This document shows, piece after piece, positions 12,326-24,037 of a DNA stretch of 64,000 bases. The translations under genes were made by a program, and so were the position numbers. The DNA lies in the NCBI RefSeq assembly GCF_905475345.1, contig NC_066592.1, positions 3,445,001-3,509,000 on the forward strand, in the 5' to 3' direction. Positions within the stretch are counted from its first letter, which is position 1. The number at the start of each line of letters is the position of its first letter. Below the pieces are notes generated by a model that saw nothing but the letters and a program-made list of their open reading frames with translations, made no database searches and was not told where the DNA came from. Source of the stretch: Vespula vulgaris (taxonomy: Eukaryota > Arthropoda > Insecta > Hymenoptera > Vespidae).

Positions 12326-15300
12326 AATCGATCCTTAGAAATTTTTCGATTGTTTAATAATGACCGTTCTACGATTATTGCGACGTTTATCATTCGGCCA
12401 GATAAACGTTCTCATTCAATTTAATATTAAATACACTAACAATAATATGATTCTAAAAACGATTCGAAATTGTCTAGTTTATGTGATATGCGAGGAGCCT
12501 TTAATGTTATTACGGTTAATTTGAAATTTTTAATGTAAGTATACTTCATTGTCGATTTTAATTATAATTCAATGTAGATACTGTATTATATGAAAAAAGA
12601 AGAAAGAAAGAAAATATTAAATAGATTGGAAAAATTTACCACGCCCGCGTAACGATAACGTTTAATGATTATTAAGTAAACATTTTGTGCATATTAAATA
12701 TGCATGGGATGGTTTTTAAAAAAAAAAAAAAGTTTTTATGATCGTACGTTTGGTCGAACGAACAGGAAAGAGATTAAAAGTAATTTCCATTAACTTCTTG
12801 TAGTCATGATTGCATAATGTAAATATATATTGTCTCATTATAAGTATATGTTAGTATAAAATATAACTCTATTATGCGAAATATTACAAAGTACAAAAAA
12901 CCTAGGTGCTGTATTGTTACGCTAGGAATGCTCTAAGCATGGACCTAGGTGTGTTCCAGCAGCTCGTGATATGTCATAATAATAACGTCATTGGGTATGT
13001 TTTAGTCTAAATCTTGAGCGCGATCGCAATATCTTTTTCTTTAGTATGGAAAGGCTGAATTATCTACATTTCTACAAAGGCAATGATTTCGCTAGTAGGG
13101 ATCATTGATATTTTTCAATACCAGAACACTTAAGCTACAAATAAAAGGAGTACATCACAGTCTCATTTCTCGATTAATTATTCAAGATCGCTATCCCTCT
13201 CCAAATCGCGAACATATTGCTTTCTGGATTTTCTCTTTTCAATGAAATTAGATAAAATCTATTTTATGCCAAAATATTTATATGTGATGTAGATTTGTTA
13301 CCCTTTCTACTTCTATATCTCATATGATATTCGTTTAATGATACATACATAGAGGAGGAGTATATAGAAGAACGATCGATTAATTTTATGTGCAATCCAA
13401 AATTGCTAAAGTATATTGCCTAAGCTTTTGATACATATTGGTATTTATTTGGAGTATTGTATATACATATCATTTTACTTTATATTCGATGCATAAAACG
13501 ATAAAGAAATCTGTTTAACAGACTTTTTACTACGAGTACTCCGACTCGCGAGACTCAACACGAGTAGTTTGCTGACACAACACGATCGATATTGGCAAAT
13601 CATTAAAAGAAAAAGAAAAAAAAAAGAAAGAAAGAAAGAAAAAACAAACCATCTTTATGAAAGGTATGTCCCATTCATTGAGCCAAACTGTATTATATAA
13701 TATAAATTCTATACAGTGATGGGAGGGATGCTTTTTTTAAAGTTCGTAGGTAGAAGTATACGGTACTAGATTAAAAACGTACCTAGGTGATATTAGACAT
13801 ACGAATAGGAAATTATATAGATATGCATGTACATACATTGTATGTAGGAGACTTTTACATGATTCACATCTTCACGTTCACGCATATAACATTATCTAGT
13901 TTATTCTACGTTACGCGCCATATATTATAGATCTTATCTGTTTGTTAAATGCATAAAAAAGATTTGTAGTAATATACAAAGCTACATTAACGATGTAAAC
14001 ATCGTCGTGTCGATGCATATGTATCAAAACATATGCGAACAACAACTTGATTCATTTTATATCGCGATTTACCAAATGTATACTTATACACAAGTACAAA
14101 CGAAGAAATATACCTTGGTATAATATATCTTTTATGTACTTGTGTTCATATACTTCCCATCACTGGATATACATTATATAATCTATCGATTATCATTAGG
14201 CTTGACAAATCTTACATATTTAAATTTATGTAATATAGCAGAAAACAGTTTCCAATATTCATATGCGATCTATGCATATACAATCCTGTGGAGACTGCTT
14301 CGAAGATCTCTCATAAAAATGCTATGCTCTAATATATTAAGCATTAATTACATCGACATATTCACAATACAAGAATCTTTTTGTATATCTCCATAACTGT
14401 TATCATATTTGTAATCACATACATAATAATTGTCAACGCGCTACATCAAGGTCACGAAGCATTAGATATTTACTTTTTCCAAATCATGTAACTCGGACAG
14501 ATCTCACTTATTTTCGGTGTAGTGGAAGAGGAATGATAGATTTTCAAAGCACTCTGATGTGACATTATACATAACAATCGATGATATAGAATAGGTATAT
14601 TCATTACTGCATCTTATGTAACATTTGGTCAATATACATATATTATACATAAGCCACATTATATTATTACAATATTATAAGAATCCCATTTATGATAAAG
14701 AACATAATAGTCTACGTTTTTCATACACGCTCAGTTTATCATAGTTACCTAGAGTACGACATGAATAATACATAATACAAATCATATATACAACTCGGTT
14801 TTGAGTACATTTGAGGACTATGTATATGAACAGTTTCATTAAATCATGTAACTGCCATGACATGAAGTGTATTTTAATTTCAAATGGAAATATATTATAA
14901 ATAAACGCAATATCTATAATGCTTGCTTTTATTAAAATTTGTGCATTGTATTAAATGAAACGCGTATAAGTGAGAGTACTATGTATTTCGTTTATTGAAT
15001 TAATATTCCATTCTTCTTATTCAGGATCATTGAACTCTAAGTCTGTGGAAAAAATTGTTTATGATAATAGTTGCGTGAAAATTATTATCTTTGTTGTTGT
15101 TATATGTTTAATATAGTATTCAAAACATAAAGTATAAGCTATTTGTTGCGATCTATATTATAGGTATATAATATTAAAGAAGATAAACTATTGAATAGAG
15201 AAATTAAGGTATTTGCAATGTGAACTTTCTATGCAATAATTAGTAGCCAAATTACGCACTGTAGTATGTATTACAGTACAGAAACTGCGATACTGTAAAC

Positions 15301-15800
15301 AGTTTAGATTTTTCACATTTATCACAGCGATGTGATGTAGCATAATTGTGAAATGTTATCTGTTTTATGCGATATATAAGCAATTGTTATTACTTAATGT
15401 GCATACATATTATTGGCAGCAGTCTGTGACTACACGATAAGTTTTTTACTACATACTTTAACTGATCGTGACCCCATATAAATCTCTGGGTGTGATTAAC
15501 GCATCATATAAATGTATTACCAGTGATTTAATTTACTAAACATTTAAGTTATGTATTTTACTAATTTATAAATCAACATGTACATTCTCTTTCTTACATG
15601 CAATCAAGTAAAGACAAGGTAAATGCAAGTAGGAAATTGTCAATAGTTTATTTTCTTCGGTTATAACTTATTTATTTTTCTCAATAAAGAGTGAATCAGA
15701 TTTATAATATAAGCATTACATTTCTTTTCAAACTATAAGGGTAACTAAATAGATTAGAGATTGATAGCACTTCACGACACATTAAATATAATAATATTCT
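12326..15800 (+). other. Putative long 3' UTR of snoo
   Basis: About 3.4 kb without a credible coding exon. It is AT-rich but, unlike the rest of the gene-free DNA, almost free of long microsatellites, which suggests constrained sequence. AATAAA hexamers on the plus strand lie at 13140-13145, 14900-14905 and 15683-15688. Three Pumilio-type octamers (TGTANATA) occur at 12818, 13458 and 13828, and the 8-mer ACCTAGGT recurs near 12900, 12945 and 13780. A long regulated 3' UTR would suit a signalling repressor. How far the transcript runs is inference. Confidence 0.45.
15683..15688 (+). terminator. Candidate distal polyadenylation signal of snoo
   Basis: An AATAAA hexamer closes the microsatellite-poor stretch downstream of snoo. 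Earlier hexamers at 13140 and 14900 could give shorter transcripts. AT-rich DNA yields such hexamers by chance, so this is only a candidate. Confidence 0.3.
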
Positions 15801-17205
15801 TAAGAAACAAAGAATGTCATTATACACGACAAAGTGCAAAGTAAAAGTACAAAATTTTACTTCTCATTCGAACTTTGTATACCTCAAAAATGAAAGATCA
15901 CTTTTGAGTAGTTTATATCCTTATAGCCATAAGAATTTTGATAACACTTTAATGCGGGGGAAGAGTTATTATAGTGGTGTAGGAATCAGCCCCTCTTATC
16001 ACATTTGTACTCCGATAAAGTTATCAACAATATTACAAGGTGACGCAAATCGAACGATTTTATATAGACTTATCGAATTCTTTACTCACATGTGTTGCGC
16101 GTTTCACGCATTTCCGTCGAGCGCATCGAACGAGAAAATCAGTTTGCAGTATATATATATGGATATGCAACATAGATATATGTATATATACATACACACA
16201 CAACTGATCTATCGATCGACAAAATCACGACATATGTGACACAAATACACCACACACACACACACACATACAATAGATTTAAACACGGAACAATTACACA
16301 AGACACACACACACGCGAACATACGATTGCGAACCTTTAAATGTAAAACGTAAAGAACTGTTATAGGAAAAAAATCTTCTTATCTTCGCCAACTTTGTGT
16401 TACTTGAGAAAATAAAATACAATTTCGATAATATGAAAGAGATTCTTCCTCTGTTACCGTAATAATTTGTCAAAAATGAAGTCCTTATTGTAATCATATC
16501 GTATCATACTCACATTGGTAGCAGACACAAAATAGTGTGTAGTTGCGAAAGAAGACGAAAAGAGACAAAAAATAATATAAAAAAAAAAAAAAAAAAAAAA
16601 ATATTTTCTTACGAGAGAATGTCTTGCTTTAATCGCTTAAAGTTGAAAGATGCACTTGGAAAATATCGTGGACGAGAAAGAGAGAGAGAGAGAGAGAGAG
16701 AAGAAAAGATGAGACAGTACGTTTGATCGCGAAGCGATTTAGAAAAATCAATCATAGATCCTACCTCGTGTGATCCTGAAGCGCCGTCTACCTGTGGGAC
16801 ATACCACCAACGTATGGATTTCATCAGGAGAATCAGAAGAAGGGGTCAGAACAGACAAGACAGAGAGTGGGACAGAGTCAGGGGGACAGGTCAAGCGATT
16901 GCAGGTGTCGCGTTGCACGTTCTCGATTTCTACCTTTAACGCTATTTTAATAACCATTTAAAAATTCATCAGTTCGATATGTTCCTTCGGTCAGTAAAAT
17001 AAAGAGATTAACTTTGATTTCTTTATTTCATTAATATTTATCGTAGCGAACCCGACGAGAAGGATTAATATTCGAAGAAAGGAGAAAGAGATCAATGTCC
17101 GCTTTGCTCTATCCGATCGCATTGCTGGTTCCATGAACTCAATGCAATTAACGATCGGTTATTTGGAAATGTAATTTTCTGGGTGTTCCGGTTGAACATA
17201 GAGGG
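15801..17205. other. Intergenic DNA between snoo and dlish
   Basis: Contains AC repeats near 16190-16315, a poly-A tract near 16578-16600 and a GA run near 16676-16702. A compositionally distinct, less AT-rich patch at about 16760-16960 is open on both strands but has no recognisable domain. It could be a 5' UTR exon or promoter of dlish. No gene is supported. Confidence 0.5.
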
Positions 17206-19112
17206 ATGGCTTTCTTATGTCCGGTACGCATACGTCGAGGGAAAAAAAAGAAACGTGAGTAAAGATAAGAAGAAATTTTTATCTTTTGATGAACGAATGT
17301 CTTACGGCTGGACGATCGAATCTTTAGGTACCAAAAATGGTATTCACCTGTTGCATTGGATTTATTGTTTACGAACTTGTATATATATAATGTTACAAAT
17401 TTTAAGCGCGTATCTATGATATTTCGATTAATTTCAATGTTTGACAATAGCAGATATAATTTCATGATGTGTAAGAAAAGTTTATATCTTTGAATCGGAT
17501 CAATTTTATATTAATATATTGTTCAAAAGTGCCGATACTATTCTCAGAGATTGACGTCTAGTATTATTTTATATAGCTGGAATTCATAACTTTAACCTGG
17601 AAAAGGACTGTGTTGGTGCAGGAGGTACAGGACTTGGCGTAGGAACCAGAGCCCCGTTACCACCTGGTCGTATCACGGGAAGTGCCAGTATAGAAACTTT
17701 AGTAAGAGTTGGTATAGAAAAAGAAAATGGACTTTCTCCGGATAGTAAGATGGTTATAGTTCATGACTTTACACCATGCGTCGATGATGAGCTGCAAGTC
17801 AAAAGAGGACAAGTATAGAGTTTATATTATCTTTTAAATCATTTAACTCATATTATTTGGTATTTTATTTGGTTTTCTTTCTTCATTCGATTTAGGTTGT
17901 AAATGTATTATATAGAGAAAATGATTGGGTATATGTAATAGCAGCAGACACGCGTATGGAAGGATTTGTACCACACTCTTACTGTGCACCCTATACATCA
18001 CAATTAGCCGAATTAACTCTTGCTACTCTTATGAATAATGTTAAAAAGAAATTGCCAAGGTCCAATGAGGGTGACGGTGATATCTCAAGTACAGGACGCT
18101 CTCAAGCATTGGATGCACAACAAACTGATACAGGATCGGCGTCAGATTGCGAAAGCTATACCCGCAACGTTGTAACTGCAGATATAAATGTTAATCGATC
18201 TAATATTACTCAATCACAAAATTCTATACAAACTATATCTTCTCAACCAGATGTGCATCCCTTTTTCAAGGTATATCCATATATTATAATAATCTAATCA
18301 TAACATTAATTTAAGATAATTACTTAAATTAATTTGACCATATATAAATTTCAAGTTAACATATTTTCAATTTCGTTTTAAGGATCCCTCAGCTGGAAGG
18401 TATATTGTGTTATATACATTTGTGGCGCGAGACGAAAACGATGTAAGCGTGGAAAGAGGGGAATTTGTGACGGTCCTCAATAGAGACGACCCCGATTGGT
18501 TTTGGGTGCTTAGACACTGCGATGGTAACGAAGGATTTGTACCATCTGGATTCGTTTATCCAGGACACGTACTCCATTCGTACGCGACAACAGGTACCGC
18601 TGCAACGACGACAACGTCTGCGGAAACGCATACTTTAGGTTGGTTTATCTTTTGTATATATAAATAACAAATTTTGATATATATATTTATTATTAAAATT
18701 ACGATAGACACAAATTACTAGATATAAAAGTAGCGAATCATTATTATGCACAACACATATTTTTCTTTTACACGAGTATCTCTCACAACGAAAACAAATT
18801 ATTTTAAAATCCTAATTATATAATATTTATTTAAAAGAGACTGGTAATGGAAATATAACGGGAAGCGAACAATTACAACAGAAAAGTTTACGAGACTTCA
18901 GAGAAGAGACTCCTGGCACCGAATTAGTTGTACTTTATGATTATAAGGCGCAGGCGCCAGATGATCTGTCAGTAAGACGAGCCGACTGGATATATGCAGA
19001 TTTGGGAAATCAAACGGTCGATGGTTGGCTTTGGGCGTATGCACCCAAAACCCGGAAATATGGTTTTATTCCTAAGGCATATGCCCGTCCTCCTGCTATG
19101 ACCAGCTTGTGA
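17206..19112 (+). CDS. dlish: Triple-SH3 adaptor, Dlish/Vamana-like
   Basis: Five exons, 17206-17254, 17577-17812, 17896-18270, 18383-18638 and 18838-19112, join in consistent phase into 396 codons. Three SH3 domains are visible. The first is at about 74-125 (VIVHDFTPCVDDELQVKRG, later EGFVPHSYC). The second is at about 226-285 (VLYTFVARDENDVSVERGE, DWFWVL, GFVPSGFV). The third is at about 330-390 (VVLYDYKAQAPDDLSVRRAD, GFIPKAYA). The arrangement and the basic N-terminus match insect Dlish/Vamana, which in flies binds the myosin Dachs at the apical membrane and links Fat to Hippo growth control. The 49-base first exon encodes MAFLCPVRIRRGKKKK: a cysteine next to a basic cluster, as expected for a lipid-modified membrane anchor. 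It is convergent with the next gene, 317 bases away. The first exon is the least certain part. Confidence 0.88.
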
Positions 19113-19429
19113 TACGTATAGCAATTTTGTATTCTTATCTTTTATATGTATATGTATATGTGTATATATATACATATATATATGTACGTATGTATGTATG
19201 TATGTATGTATGTACGTATATATATATGTATATATATATTTTTTTTTATATTAATACAGTATTTCTATATGGTGTTCTTGTTAAATCATATTCTTGTTGT
19301 ATCTTTCACAATAATGGAATACCCTCGTTATTAATGTGTATCACATTATGAATATCTAATATTTCAAATAATCCTATTGTTTCATTTAGCGATTGCCGTG
19401 GTAGATGTTTTCCGATTATGAAAACGTGA

Positions 19430-21064
19430 CTAATGAATGATAACGTTTATGTTGAGATTGGTACATCCGGAAGTAATATGATCGATCAAGCCTTCGTGAA
19501 GAACGATACAATCACCGTTTAAGAAAACTTCTCGCGGTCGTTGGGCTGTTCTCAGCGAATTTACTGGACCCGTGTACGTTAATGATCGAAAACTTTCATT
19601 ATCGATATTATCCACGGCCTGTTCAAAGAGCTTTTGTTCTTTTAGGCTGTAACGTGTATTTGATAATATCGTGAATAATGAATAGGTCAACGTACTTGAA
19701 TACTACATCGGAGAATATTTGCGGCATTTCCGATATCCAATCCCGCGATCCAGACGATTATTACATTCTTTTCGTATTGACCTTCTCCGCTAGCATAAAC
19801 CTCGTCGGAAGGTGAATAATGATTTATGGAGTGTAAGCGAGCAGCTAATAGAGGAAGTGGTAGACGGTTCCGGTATTTAGGATTGATCTGATTACTATTG
19901 AATAGCCTTGAAGCAGAATCTCTTGTAATAACATATAAATTCACGTTAAAGATACGTTCTACCGGTTAAGTCGAATTCGTAGAAGCGCTTGTTGCTTAAT
20001 CAAAATCGATTACGAACGTTCATCGATGTCATAATTGTTATACTCACGATAATTTACCAGATACCAACAGAAGAGCTAAACATCGACTGGTATCGTAAGA
20101 GAGTGCTGCGAAACTAATGATCAACGTGCTTTTCACACCAGGTTCAACGCTCAGAATAGGTACTTCCGGATGATCGAAAAGGAAATGATGCGTAAGTGAC
20201 GAAAATGCAACGTTAACGTCACAATCGATGCGAGGACAGCGTATCGGTCTACGAGAACATTCCCACGTAGTTTGTCCATTGAATTTAAATTCGGAATTGT
20301 ACCGATCTCGTTCGTCCTTCCGTATTATGCTACAATAACTGTCTTGCTGGTGATATCTGCCATTGCTTTGTTCCACGTTAGAATCATTAGAGTAGGAGGT
20401 GTCCATCGATTCGGGAACTTCAACTTTACAAGTCATCGCTTTGTTCCCTCCTACAGATAGATATCGTGTTATTGTAAAGTCCAGCATTTTCTTTACTTTA
20501 TCTATCATATTTGGGTATATATCGGCTCTTATCGTTGTCGCAATTCGTTTGTACTTATTACTTTCAGATCGTACGTTTATAAAAGAAAGAACGGTCATCG
20601 GGTGCCACTGACGTAGCACTTGACATGTTAAATTATAAACATAATAAGAAGAATAGGGTTGGAAGAGAAAAGATTAAAAAAAAAATAATATGAGAGGATG
20701 GAATCAAAGATATCTGCGTTACGTGGCGTTGACCTGATTGAAAGGAAAAGTGCTCTATGCAACGACGACACAAGAGATGTCCTTGGGAAGAAAAAGAAGC
20801 TCGTTCGAAAGCAACGTTCGTTTCGTCTGAAGTTCTCTCGGCAATACTAAGATGACAAACGGAGCACAGACCGAGTCTCGTCTCTGGTTTAATCTTTGAA
20901 TTCGCGTGACGATTCGATACCATCTCCTTCTCTTCTTCTTCTTCCTCCTCCTCTTCTTCGTATTCCTCTTCTTCCATCAATTCCATAGAAATTCTTTTGC
21001 TATCGTATGCCCTTTCACTCCTCTGCAGCTGTTTGCTGCATTTAACGTAATGCTGATAATCCAT
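19430..21064 (-). CDS. DUF4729-like insect protein with zinc-finger-like motif
   Basis: Four exons on the minus strand, 21064-20734, 20618-20058, 19958-19696 and 19630-19430, join in consistent phase (1, 1, 0) into 451 codons. Introns are short (115, 99 and 65 bases). The conserved block begins at residue about 238 with a C-x4-C-x11-H-x4-H arrangement (RCPRIDC... then HFLFDH). It runs through PEVPILSVEPG, SRCLALLLVSERIFNVNLYV and the closing NGDCIVLHEGLIDHI segment. I recognise this as DUF4729-like from memory of the family pattern; its molecular role is unknown. The N-terminal exon has a run of glutamates and a separate cysteine cluster (CSVCH... CRRC) that may bind metal. The start at 21064 is the first ATG but sits just after a possible splice acceptor, so an upstream exon is possible. 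Confidence 0.65.
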
Positions 21065-23468
21065 TTCCTTAGAAAAAATATCATCAATTTAATTTGTCTG
21101 TGTGTTTCATTCGATCGTTTCAAAAGAGCTTAGCATAAAATAGAAGCGCATTGTATGCGTGTCTCCGTATAATATCTCCCCTTAACGCGTTTTGAGTGAA
21201 ATACCTTTGGTAAAAATAAATTATATAAAAAATGTACTCTTTAAATTAATATATATGAGGATAAATTTTCACGTTATATGGTTCACCCTGTACATATATA
21301 TCTACACACACACACACACACACAGAAAGAGATCTAGAGAAAGAACTATATTCTCTTTCCCTCAATTCGCAATGACGTTTTCTTCAGTCACGTGCCTTTC
21401 GTTGATTTTTGATCGTTCGGTCATCTGCCCCATTACCACGATGATCTACCATCCTCTCCATTTCTTCTGGAGATTTCTTAGGTCAATGTGTTTATCGTTC
21501 GGCACGATAACCCCTGCTTGATAATGCGTCACGTACCTTCGCTATACCAGCAATCGTACGACTGCAATCATGAAAGAGTCGACTCGTTTTTCCGTTATCT
21601 AAAATATGTATGTATTTGCTATAAATGGAAAGATTGTAAAATCAATCGGACGAAAATATTTGATTTTGCGAAATACAGAAACAATGATGTGCGTTCTTGC
21701 ACAAGGAGACGTTTCTCTTTATTCCTTTTATTATTTTTTTTTCTTTTCTTATTTATTTTTTTTATTTGCATCGGTTAAGCATTTTGCGAAAGCATTGCGA
21801 AAGAACGTGTTATGGTTCTTCGAAGATCAAACTTACTGGTTAAAGGTGAGGTCAGAGAAATGACCGAGGAATAATAAAATTGTATGACGTAAATCTTGTT
21901 AACCCCCGTTCAAAAAAGTTTGAAACGAAATTTGACGACGTTTTGAAGCAAGGCATCGTAAGCAAACCTTACGACAACAAGACGACGCATCAAGATATAA
22001 TGGTCGGCTTACATCGAACGCAAGCGTAATTATAATGACCGTTTTTGCATTTATTGTTTCCCCTGTAATTTATTTTAATTTAATTTTCTACCCGTTAACC
22101 GGAAGGACCTTGATGTATGTATAGTCTCCTGATTACAATAGCGAGGCCATGTTGGCAAAGAAACAAATTCCGGTGATTCCGGAAAGTCGAGGTGTCTGTC
22201 CGTAAATTATGTGCATGCATGACCGATCATTGTGAATCATACAAAATGTCTATCAAGTAAAAATTTTTCTCTCTCATTCCCGTGCAATTTAACCAAATAT
22301 TACAAATTACAATTATCGATCTACGATATCTATCAACGACTGCGCATTAATAACGAATCATTACTTGCTGAGAATATCTTTATTTTCCAATCAAGTAATA
22401 ATATTTTATGACGTACGTAATACATAAATCATTGCTTAATAATATTTTATATGTAAATAAATAATTATAATGAGAATTGGAGAAATAGAATACGTTAATG
22501 ATAGTATCTTAATTATAATGGCGATTATATGCAGAATTGGAATTTTTTATATTTACTAAAAATTGCATATATTGCATCAATAAAAAGAGTGTCTCAACGA
22601 AATACACTTTCCTCGAGATATGTGTATTATTGTTGAAGTAATCTAAACCATTGCACAATGATTAAGATTAAATATGTGTATATTAAAGTGATCTAAAATA
22701 ATAGTGTATAGTATTAGATAAGCTATGCCCTATTTCATTTCACCACAATCTATTGGTAGAATGTGTTTGTTTAAAATTTATAATAAAAGTTATAAGTAAA
22801 TAACAATAGATAGACTATATTGAGTTCAGAAATATCGATCTAATTTCCGTATGTTATTTGCATTATTTATTTATTTTTAAAGATCCATTTTTTATGATTT
22901 GTAATTACATACAAATCTCTTTGATAATAACTATTTACCATCTGTTTTCATATAAAAATTTATAATGCAATAAGATATATACCTAACTGATCTACTCTGA
23001 AAGAATTAAATCTCTGCATTTAATTTTATAAAAGCAGACTCTCTTGTACATTATTTCTCTGTATGCATTGACAGAATCAAATTTTATAGTCAGGAATAAT
23101 TTTTGTTTCATCCATAGTAGTTCAAGCAAAATAATATATAAGATAGGATGCATTATTATGCACTTAAATTATATTAAACATATTTTTATAACAATTACAT
23201 GTTATTACTAAGATCATTTTTATGTCGAGTTAATTTTTAAATTTAATATATTCTAAATATTTCAATTTCTTTTTTATACAGGTTCTGACAATAATTGCAG
23301 AAATTAATAATACTTTATAGTGGAAACTTCAATCTTGACTGTTCTGTATTTATCTTATAAGACAATTTACATTTATTAATGATTTGCTTCTTCATCAACA
23401 TGCATAGATGGTATATCCATTATTTACTACCATCACAGCCAAGAGAAGAGTCTTTTTTAGAAACATAT

Positions 23469-23518
<50 letters not shown>

Positions 23519-24037
23519 GTAAAAAAAAAGAAATAAAACAATAAAACTTTACATGACTTTAACATATTTTTTTCACTTATATTACTATAAAAAACCGAAT
23601 TTAAAAAAATTAAGAATTTTTGATGTTTATTAAAAAATTTAAGATTATATGAACAATTTCTGAGTCGTAAAGAACATCGTTCAATCTACGAAAATAAATA
23701 ACTTTTATGATTACCTGACTGACACGATCAATCTAAAAAAAGCTAAATTTATCTCATCTAATTGCATAATATAAATTCAATATCATTTTACTAATGGAAT
23801 TACCATTAAATGGGCTATTCAAATTTTATCTTCTAGCAAACAATTAACAATTTAGATACGGATCAAACATCATGCATGGTCCATATTATTAATGACAGGC
23901 TATGCAAGGCGCGCGATGTATGACAGTAGATACGAACATATAACTCAACGTCCTGCGTCACACTCAAAATAAATATGCACGCGTGAATATAATATACATC
24001 TATCTACAACACAATTTTAATGAGTTACATGAATATG
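21065..24037. other. AT-rich intergenic region
   Basis: No coding exon recognised between the two minus-strand genes. It holds an AC run near 21304-21323, a small perfect inverted repeat around 21967-21984 (TCGTAAG ... CTTACGA with a 4-base loop) and an AT microsatellite at about 23467-23514. The rightmost part probably contains the 3' UTR of the DNAJB12-like gene. Confidence 0.55.

Noticed and set aside
14142..14396. 84-codon frame downstream of snoo
   Set aside because: AT-rich composition and codon content look random, and it falls within the presumed 3' UTR.
21967..21984. Short hairpin TCGTAAG-CAAAC-CTTACGA as a microRNA precursor
   Set aside because: The stem is only about 7 base pairs with no extended pairing outside it, far too short for a microRNA hairpin.
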